Below, in pieces: positions 6,038-11,474 of a DNA stretch of 11,474 nucleotides. Numbering within the stretch: position 1 is the first letter of the stretch; the number at the start of each line of letters is the position of its first letter. Below the pieces are notes generated by a model. That model saw nothing but the letters and a program-made list of their open reading frames with translations, was not told the origin of the DNA and ran no database searches. The position numbers and the translations under genes are program-made. This stretch comes from an uncultured bacterium (GTDB lineage: Bacteria; Spirochaetota; Spirochaetia; Sphaerochaetales; Sphaerochaetaceae), in NCBI GenBank assembly GCA_905215015.1, contig CAJMOS010000096.1, forward strand, positions 1-11,474, in the 5' to 3' direction.

Positions 6038-7195
6038 TCACCAATAGGGCTTCCAACCGCCCTTCAGGCGCCGGAGCGCCTCAAGATAATAATAGTCGCC
6101 CCAGACATTGCACTCGTCCACACCCCGGTTGCGGACGGTGTTGTAGGGACTTTTGCGGGCGTAGGTGCCGTGGAGCAGCTGCCCGTCGGAGATTTCGGGG
6201 TTCTTGACCGCGCAACGGTTGAAGAGCTCCCCGCACAGGCGCCTCGCCCCATCCCGGAGCTCATCCGCCTTCCCCTGCTTTTCATGGTCTGCCATCTCCA
6301 GCATGCCGCAGATGACGATGGCGAGCGACGAGGAGTCTCTCGGCTCGGCCGATCCTTCGGTGAAATCGAAATCCCAGAAGGGGATGACCGACGCGGGAAG
6401 GTGGGAGAGGAAGAAATCCAATGTCGCATAGAAGTCGTCATAGGCGGTCTGCTCGCGGGTCTCGCGCCAGGCGAGCGCGCTGCCGTAGACACCCCACGCC
6501 TGGCCCCTCGCCCAAGCCGACCCGTCCCGGTATCCTTGGGCGGTCCGCCCATGGGTGGGCTTCCCGGTCTCGGGGTCGAAGAAATAGGTGTGGATGGTCG
6601 AATGGTCGGGACGCATGACGAGCGGCAGGGCGGTATGCAGGTGCCTCAGGGCGACGTCGCGGTACTTCCCGTCTCCCGTCTCCCGCGTCGCCCAGAACAG
6701 CAACGGCAGGTTGAGCAGGCAATCGATGATCAGCCGGTAGTTGTCCGGATCGCCCAGCTTTCCCCAAGCCTGGATGAACTGGCCTTTCTCCTGGAAACGG
6801 GAAATCAGGTTGTCGGCCGCAAGCAAGGCCGCCTTGCGGGCGACAAGGCTTCCCGTCAACTGGTAGAAGCCTACGCAGGAAGGAGAATAGAGGAAGCCCA
6901 TGTCGTGATGGTCGACATCGACACGGTTCTCGATCCTGTCCAGCCAGGAGGGCATCTGCCTGGAAACCGCGTCCAGATACCCCTGTCTGCCGGACAGCTC
7001 GTAGGCAAGGTTCAATTCCCCGGTCCAGAAGCCGGTCGTCCATTCGACATTCCGGCTCTTCGGATACCAGAGATGCTCGCTCACCGAGTATTTGAACGAG
7101 TCTCCCATCAGGGAAAGCGCCTTGTCGGTCTGGGCGAGAGCCCGGTCGACCGCCTCGTCAAGGCCACTCCAGACCTTGAGTTCACTCACCTTCAT
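6038..7195 (-). CDS. Unsaturated glucuronyl hydrolase, GH88 family
   Basis: The 385-residue protein is of family-typical length (about 380). It has the two catalytic-site aspartates of GH88 at comparable spacing: D98 in HHDMGFLYSPS and D158 in IIDCLLNLPLLFWA, 60 residues apart (D88 and D149 in the Bacillus GL1 enzyme). The conserved GYRDGSAWARGQAWG loop is at 221-235. The enzyme hydrates the double bond of the unsaturated uronic acid in lyase-produced disaccharides, which releases the amino sugar and an open-chain keto-uronate. No signal peptide is seen, so it is cytoplasmic. ATG 7195 lies inside the end of the upstream sulfatase gene (14-base overlap) with AGGAG nine to ten bases before it. 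The family call is secure. Preference for chondroitin, hyaluronan or heparin disaccharides is not visible. The sulfatases on either side suggest sulfated substrates that need desulfation before or between cleavage steps. Confidence 0.95.
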   Translation of the reverse strand: MKVSELKVWSGLDEAVDRALAQTDKALSLMGDSFKYSVSEHLWYPKSRNVEWTTGFWTGELNLAYELSGRQGYLDAVSRQMPSWLDRIENRVDVDHHDMGFLYSPSCVGFYQLTGSLVARKAALLAADNLISRFQEKGQFIQAWGKLGDPDNYRLIIDCLLNLPLLFWATRETGDGKYRDVALRHLHTALPLVMRPDHSTIHTYFFDPETGKPTHGRTAQGYRDGSAWARGQAWGVYGSALAWRETREQTAYDDFYATLDFFLSHLPASVIPFWDFDFTEGSAEPRDSSSLAIVICGMLEMADHEKQGKADELRDGARRLCGELFNRCAVKNPEISDGQLLHGTYARKSPYNTVRNRGVDECNVWGDYYYLEALRRLKGGWKPYW

Positions 7196-8546
7196 AAAAC
7201 AGGTCTCCTATCTCCTTTGCCGCATTACGCATCCACCCCTCGAACCGGGCTTCTTCCTGTTCGTCCGGCTGTCTGGGGTGCATCTCATACGGGTCATGCT
7301 CCAGGTCGTAGAGCAACCGGTATTCCGGTGTTCCCGCCTGGATCCCCTTGTGGTGCAGGTAGAGCCATTTCCTTGTCCGGACTCCCCTCCAGCCGTACCG
7401 CTTGTTGTCCAGTCCCCGCTTCCGATAGGACTCCACCAAGTCCGGCATGCCGGGAATCATCGTCAGGTAGACCGCCTCGCGTCCCCCCCTGAGGCCCTGT
7501 TCCAAGGCCCGGCTCTGGTCAAGGCCGGTCATGCTCGGGGAAACAGGCACCCCAAGCAGCGAGAGCAGGGTCGGGGCCTGGTCCTCGCTGGCCAAGAGGA
7601 CATCCCGGCTTCCGGGAGACAGCGTCGCATCGTACAGGTACCAGGGGATGGCGATCGACTCCTCGTACCAGACATTCTTTCCGTACAGGCCATGGGAACC
7701 CATCATGTCCCCGTGGTCGGCGGACAAGACGACGATGGTGTCGTCCCAGAGCCGGTGCTCGTCAAGGAAGGACATGATCCTCCCCCATTGCTCGTCCAGC
7801 CCCTCCACCGCGGCGAAATAGTCATGATAGGACTTCAGATAGCTGGAATCCTTTCTCCATTCCTCGGGAACATTGGGCTCGAAAGACAGCCTGACCTGAC
7901 GTTCCTGCAGCGCCACGGGCAGCTTGTCGTAGGGCGGATGCGGCGGATTCCAGGAGAGGAACGCACAAAAGGGTTCCTCTTTTGCGACAGCTCCTGCAAG
8001 CCAGTCGAGCAGCACATCCGTCTCGTGGGCCGGCGACCACCCGTGCACCTGGATCATCTCCGGGCTGTTTTCCCAGTAGTGGGGCTCGAGATGCTGGTCC
8101 CAGGCACCATAGGAATGCCAGGAATCAAATCCATGGCGCCCCGGTCCGGGTGGCGTGTAGGCGTCCCAGTTCCGCGCGCCGCTTGCCGGTGCCGGGCTGT
8201 CGTTCCTCTCGCTTCTCGTCAGGTGCCATTTCCCGACATAACAGGTCTGCCATCCGGCCATCTTCAGGACATCGGAGATACAGACCTCGGAGTCCTTCAG
8301 GTCGGGGCTGTCGGCCATCGGAGCCTTGCAGTTGGTCCAGAAGCCACAGGCAAGCGGATGCTTGCCCGTGAGCAGAGCGGCCCGGTGAGGAGAGCAAAGC
8401 GGATACGAAGAAACCGCGTGGGCAGAGACACAGCGAGCCGCGAACATATCCATATGCGGTGTGCAGACAGGGTCCTTGCAAGCAAATCCCAAAGCAGATG
8501 CACGCCACTGGTCTGCAAAGACATACAGCAGGTTCTTTCGTTTCAC
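7182..8546 (-). CDS. Cytoplasmic type I sulfatase (CSPHR), first of two
   Basis: This alkaline phosphatase-like sulfatase has 454 residues from GTG 8546. Its motifs, in order, are MKRKNLLYVFADQWR (metal Asp at 12), CSPHRAALLTG from Cys51 (formylglycine site, with His where Ser is common), GKWHL (105-109), NPPHPPY (200-206), and SADHGDMMGSHG with DHGD at 277-280, then K290. The GTG start is preferred because GAGGAGG lies six bases before it; a GTG fifteen bases upstream has no site. There is no signal peptide, so it works on imported substrate. It follows the solute-binding protein gene by 31 bases and overlaps GH88 by 14, which places it in the same transcript. It differs clearly from the second sulfatase in the motif and the C-terminal half, so the two probably remove sulfate from different positions. 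Which positions cannot be told. Confidence 0.92.
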   Translation of the reverse strand: MKRKNLLYVFADQWRASALGFACKDPVCTPHMDMFAARCVSAHAVSSYPLCSPHRAALLTGKHPLACGFWTNCKAPMADSPDLKDSEVCISDVLKMAGWQTCYVGKWHLTRSERNDSPAPASGARNWDAYTPPGPGRHGFDSWHSYGAWDQHLEPHYWENSPEMIQVHGWSPAHETDVLLDWLAGAVAKEEPFCAFLSWNPPHPPYDKLPVALQERQVRLSFEPNVPEEWRKDSSYLKSYHDYFAAVEGLDEQWGRIMSFLDEHRLWDDTIVVLSADHGDMMGSHGLYGKNVWYEESIAIPWYLYDATLSPGSRDVLLASEDQAPTLLSLLGVPVSPSMTGLDQSRALEQGLRGGREAVYLTMIPGMPDLVESYRKRGLDNKRYGWRGVRTRKWLYLHHKGIQAGTPEYRLLYDLEHDPYEMHPRQPDEQEEARFEGWMRNAAKEIGDLFYEGE

Positions 8547-8577
8547 GTTTGCCCTCCTCACGAACCAGCATCAACCA

Positions 8578-10206
8578 TTAGCGGCGGGTATACGCCTCGT
8601 ACCCGCGCTGGACGATCGCGACGGCATCGTCGATGCCTCGGCTCTTCAGTTCCTTGACGAAGGCCGGATAATCGCTCTGGAAGTCGGAGGTGCCGAGAAT
8701 CCAGGACTGGAACTTCTCATCCACGTAGGGACGGATCGTCGACATGATCTTCTTGTACTGCGCGTCATCCTCGGGCTGGAGCTTCATGTCCAGCCTGCCA
8801 TCGGCATACGGCGGTTCCTCGCTGAGATACCACTCGGGGTGGGACTCGTACAGGCGCGCGGCGGCTTGCGCTGCGGGAGAAGCGACCGCAATCTCGTAGT
8901 TGGCGTCCTGGCAGCAACCGACACGGTACAAGCAGCCGAGGCTACGCAGATATCCGACCGGAGTCAGCTCGCTGTTCATGACATTGTCCATGAAGTGCTT
9001 GGTACCATCGGCATCCTTGGTGTAGGTCAGGCCCTCGATACCCCAGTTGAGCAGTTCCTGCCCTTCGGGGGTGAAGCAGTAGTCGAAGAACTTGATGAGC
9101 GTGACAGGATCCTTGCACTGGGTGGAAATACCCCAGCCGACTCCCGGGAATCGCTCGGTCCGCTCCTTGACGACTCCGTGCTGGTCGGCAGGAGGAGCGA
9201 ACGCGACCATCTCTAGGCCAGGATACTCGTTCTGCAGCTTGGTGTTGTAGTTTCCCGCGCTGACCCAGTCATGGGTGCAGCCGCCCTGGTTCGCCGTCAT
9301 CAGGATATCCCTGCCCTTCGGGCCGCGGGTGAAGAACTCGGGATCGAGGATGCCTTCCACATACCACTTCCTCAGATTGGTCACCGCGGTCTCGAAATTG
9401 GCTCCGAGCGGCTCGAACTCCACCTTGCCGTCACGCACATAGAACTCCGTGCTGGAGTCCCACAGCCAGAGGTATTCGTCCGGCATCTTGTTGCCGGCAC
9501 GGTCGAACAGCGGGACCTCGTCCTTCTTGCCGTTCCCGTTGGGATCCCCGTTGCGGAAGGCCAAAAGGACGTCGTGCAGCTCGTCAACTGTCGTCGGGGT
9601 CTGCAAGCCAAGCTTGTCCAGCCAGTCCTTGCGGATCCACCAGAACTCGGAGAACTTCAGGGTCTGGTTCTTCGGCACGTAGTAGATGTTGCCGTCCAGC
9701 GAATAGGCGGTGTTGGCGAATTTCTTGTCGTTGTCCAGGTACCACTGGATGTGCGGGGCGTACTGCCTGATCAGGTCGTTCAGCGGCAGCAGGCCACCGT
9801 CACGGCCGAGCTTTTCCAGGTCGGTGGCGCTTACATACCCGATCACGTCGGCAAGCTTGCCGGAGGAGAGCATCAGGTTGAACGCCTCCTTCTCGTTGGA
9901 GTTGGACTTGCTGATCACGCTTTTCAGGCTGATTCCGGTCCGCCTCGCCATCTCCTGCCAGACCGGCCAGGAGGAGTCGAAGGGCATGTTGTTGAAGTTC
10001 AGGAAAATGGTGAACTCGGTCGGCTTCGATGTGATGGGAAGCGGGAAAGCCCCATCCTTGGTCGGAACCGGGTAGGCGACCTCGGCCTTCGCCGCGCCGG
10101 CACCTTGGGCGGATTCCGCCTTGGGGGTTTCGCTCGCTCCTCCTGCGAAGAGAGAAGCAGCACTCAGGAGCACGGCTCCCAGCAACATACAGCTTTGTTT
10201 TCTCAT
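8578..10206 (-). CDS. ABC transporter solute-binding protein, LplA/GAG-disaccharide type
   Basis: The 542-residue protein starts MRKQSCMLLGAVLL, followed by a hydrophobic stretch ending SLFAGGASE. The only early Cys (residue 6) precedes the hydrophobic core, so a lipobox is not evident and cleavage by signal peptidase I near AGG is likely. ATG 10206 is chosen over ATG 10212 because AAAGGAG lies at proper distance only for it. The large size and the loop NGDPNGNGKKDEVP (219-232), an EF-hand-like calcium site, match LplA-like binding proteins of the AlgQ/Smon0123 group, which take alginate or unsaturated glycosaminoglycan oligosaccharides. Aromatic residues such as WPVWQE and FWWIRKDWL would stack on sugars. 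It lies directly after both permease genes and before the sulfatase. Substrate is inferred from this context: lyase-derived sulfated disaccharides in the periplasm. Confidence 0.92.
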   Translation of the reverse strand: MRKQSCMLLGAVLLSAASLFAGGASETPKAESAQGAGAAKAEVAYPVPTKDGAFPLPITSKPTEFTIFLNFNNMPFDSSWPVWQEMARRTGISLKSVISKSNSNEKEAFNLMLSSGKLADVIGYVSATDLEKLGRDGGLLPLNDLIRQYAPHIQWYLDNDKKFANTAYSLDGNIYYVPKNQTLKFSEFWWIRKDWLDKLGLQTPTTVDELHDVLLAFRNGDPNGNGKKDEVPLFDRAGNKMPDEYLWLWDSSTEFYVRDGKVEFEPLGANFETAVTNLRKWYVEGILDPEFFTRGPKGRDILMTANQGGCTHDWVSAGNYNTKLQNEYPGLEMVAFAPPADQHGVVKERTERFPGVGWGISTQCKDPVTLIKFFDYCFTPEGQELLNWGIEGLTYTKDADGTKHFMDNVMNSELTPVGYLRSLGCLYRVGCCQDANYEIAVASPAAQAAARLYESHPEWYLSEEPPYADGRLDMKLQPEDDAQYKKIMSTIRPYVDEKFQSWILGTSDFQSDYPAFVKELKSRGIDDAVAIVQRGYEAYTRR

Positions 10207-10236
10207 TTGCATATCTCCTTTTCCCTCTGTAGGGTT

Positions 10237-11136
10237 TTACCCTTTATTGGCACCGATTGTCAGACCGGTCTTGAAATATTTCTGGATGAACGGATAGGCG
10301 ACCAGCATCGGCACGATAGCAATGATGATGATCGCGTAGATCACCGTGGTCGGGCTCCAGGTAGAGCCGGCGGTGACAATCGCGGCCTCGGTCTCGTTGG
10401 ACACCTTGTCCACGATCAGTTTCTTCAGCAACACCTGCAGGGGCAGCTTGCTGTCGCTGGTCAGCAGGTTCATGGCCCAGAAGTAGCTGTTCCAGCGGTT
10501 GACCGCGTAGAACAACCCGACAGTGGCCAGTGCGGGCTTGGAAAGCGGCAGGTAGACCTGGGCGAAGATCCGCAGGTTGCTCGCGCCGTCGATGAAGGCG
10601 GCCTCCTCCAACGAGGAGGGAACCTGCTCGAAGAAGCTTTTCATGATGATCAGGTTGTAGGTGTTGATCGAGAAGCCGAACAAGATTGCGAAGCGGGTGT
10701 CGAGCAAGTGGAAATCGCGGAAGGTCATGTACAGGGGGATGATGCCTGCCGAAAACCACATCGTGAAGACACAGAACAAGGTGAAGAACTTACGGAAGAC
10801 CAACCGCTTCTTGGAGAGCGCGTAGGCCATCGTCGTGGAAAAGGCCATGTTCACCGCGACGCCGACGACCGTATAGAAAATCGTGTTGGCATAACTCACC
10901 CAAAGGCCCGGCTTCTTGAAGGCCTCCCGATAGCTGTCCAGCGTGGTTCCCACGGGCAGCAACGTGACCGTGCCGTTCTCGACGAACAGCGGCCTCGAGA
11001 ACGAGGCGGAAAGCACATAGATGATCGGGTAGAGGCAGAGCAGGGAGACCAGGACGCCGATGATGTTGACCACCACGTTGAAGGACCGCTCCCCTTTCCC
11101 CTGCAGATACCGCACATTGTTCGTTTGCTTTCTCAT
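10237..11136 (-). CDS. Carbohydrate ABC transporter permease, YtcP/LplC type
   Basis: The 299-residue inner-membrane protein has about six hydrophobic segments (near 20-46, 79-106, 116-135, 148-165, 199-215 and 264-285). The cytoplasmic EAA loop EEAAFIDGASNLRIFAQVYL (177-196) contacts the ATPase. This is the MalG-like partner in LplA/B/C-type importers of complex oligosaccharides. GAGGAGG, overlapping the upstream permease stop, lies six bases before ATG 11136, so the two permease genes are translated in tandem. The solute-binding protein gene follows after about 30 bases. No ATP-binding subunit is encoded between these genes. Importers of this type often share a single housekeeping ATPase (MsiK/MsmX-like), which would explain its absence. 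The protein is complete and well formed. Confidence 0.94.
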   Translation of the reverse strand: MRKQTNNVRYLQGKGERSFNVVVNIIGVLVSLLCLYPIIYVLSASFSRPLFVENGTVTLLPVGTTLDSYREAFKKPGLWVSYANTIFYTVVGVAVNMAFSTTMAYALSKKRLVFRKFFTLFCVFTMWFSAGIIPLYMTFRDFHLLDTRFAILFGFSINTYNLIIMKSFFEQVPSSLEEAAFIDGASNLRIFAQVYLPLSKPALATVGLFYAVNRWNSYFWAMNLLTSDSKLPLQVLLKKLIVDKVSNETEAAIVTAGSTWSPTTVIYAIIIIAIVPMLVAYPFIQKYFKTGLTIGANKG

Positions 11137-11146
11137 GGATTCCTCC

Positions 11147-11474
11147 TCACCACAGGCTGCTTTCCGTCAGCTTGCGGCTGAGCCTGTTGGCAATGGTGAC
11201 CAGCACCAGGGCGACGAGCGCCTCGAACAGGCCGGCGGCGGTCGCCAGTCCGTAATTGCCGTTCTCGATACCGACGCGGAAGGCGTAGGTGCTGATGACG
11301 TCAGCCACCGAATAGGTCGAGGGGTTGTAGAGCAACAGGATCGATTCGTAGCCGACCTTGACCATCTTGCCGATATGCATGACGAACATGGTGACGATTG
11401 TCGGGACAATCGAGGGAAGCGTAATGTGGATGATCCGCTTCCACTTCCCCGCGCCGTCGATGATGGCGGCCTCA
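11147..11474 (-). CDS. Carbohydrate ABC transporter permease, LplB type (C-terminal part, cut by right edge)
   Basis: The frame is open from the right edge to TGA at 11147-11149, giving the last 108 or so residues. It begins inside the EAA loop (EAAIIDGAGKWKRIIHITLP) and continues with two hydrophobic segments typical of a MalF-like permease. The phrase SILLLYNPSTYSVADVISTY in between is usual for the LplB branch. It would pair with the YtcP-type permease, whose start is ten bases beyond this stop. The N-terminal two-thirds and the operon promoter lie outside the window. Confidence 0.92.
   Translation of the reverse strand, partial: EAAIIDGAGKWKRIIHITLPSIVPTIVTMFVMHIGKMVKVGYESILLLYNPSTYSVADVISTYAFRVGIENGNYGLATAAGLFEALVALVLVTIANRLSRKLTESSLW

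Noticed and set aside
8547..8561. GTG 8561 as start of the first sulfatase
   Set aside because: It would put the only good Shine-Dalgarno (GAGGAGG) inside the coding region; GTG 8546 has that site at six bases.
6170..8657. Long open plus-strand frames opposite GH88 and the first sulfatase
   Set aside because: The minus strand has catalytic motifs in order throughout; the plus-strand products are low in structure, rich in Arg/Pro/Val, and have no start signals.
9271..11181. Very long open plus-strand frame opposite the permease and binding protein genes
   Set aside because: It is the antisense shadow of GC-rich genes with clear domains on the minus strand; it shows no recognisable motif and spans the boundary of two real genes.
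1..11474. CRISPR array, tRNA, rRNA, insertion sequence or attachment site
   Set aside because: No regularly spaced repeats, cloverleaf-like sequence, transposase motifs or flanking direct repeats were seen anywhere in the window.

Overview
The window looks like chromosomal DNA of a GC-rich host-associated spirochaete, most likely of the Sphaerochaeta/Treponema type. Three things suggest this: the solute-binding protein has the export signal ending in LFAGGASE that I associate with these spirochaetes; a DUF3793 gene is paired with a short flavodoxin; and there are remains of an 'ACGX' radical-SAM peptide system. The assignment is inference from gene style, not from a marker gene.

Layout. (1) Positions 1-67 hold the last codons of a plus-strand gene. 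(2) Positions 68-2400 are a graveyard of broken genes. It contains a heavily frameshifted radical SAM/SPASM maturase (460-1468, minus), the remnant of its ACG-repeat precursor peptide and a 4Fe-4S ferredoxin-like segment (1468-1684, minus), the C-terminal end of a probable LysR regulator (1768-2031, minus) and the C-terminal end of a zinc-binding (quinone-type) oxidoreductase (2035-2385, plus). (3) Positions 2410-3529 hold an intact two-gene unit on the minus strand, DUF3793 protein then flavodoxin. It has a clear sigma70-type promoter, a metal-repressor-like palindrome at the transcription start and a strong intrinsic terminator. (4) Positions 3598-11474 hold a tightly packed minus-strand operon. 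In transcription order it encodes an ABC permease (partial, LplB type), a second permease (YtcP/LplC type), a solute-binding protein, a sulfatase, an unsaturated glucuronyl hydrolase (GH88), a second sulfatase, and an N-acetylhexosamine 1-kinase-like phosphotransferase.

How the operon works (inference from families). Lyase-generated, sulfated unsaturated glycosaminoglycan disaccharides are captured by the solute-binding protein and imported by the two permeases, with an ATPase encoded elsewhere. In the cytoplasm two sulfatases without signal peptides remove sulfates, GH88 splits the disaccharide into an unsaturated uronate and an N-acetylhexosamine, and the kinase phosphorylates the amino sugar. 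Overlapping or nearly touching genes point to one transcript; its promoter lies beyond the right edge.

The contrast between regions is striking. From 2494 to the right edge every gene is open and well formed, whereas 68-2400 carries many frameshifts plus substitutions at conserved residues. The broken part is therefore more likely genuine gene decay than sequencing error.
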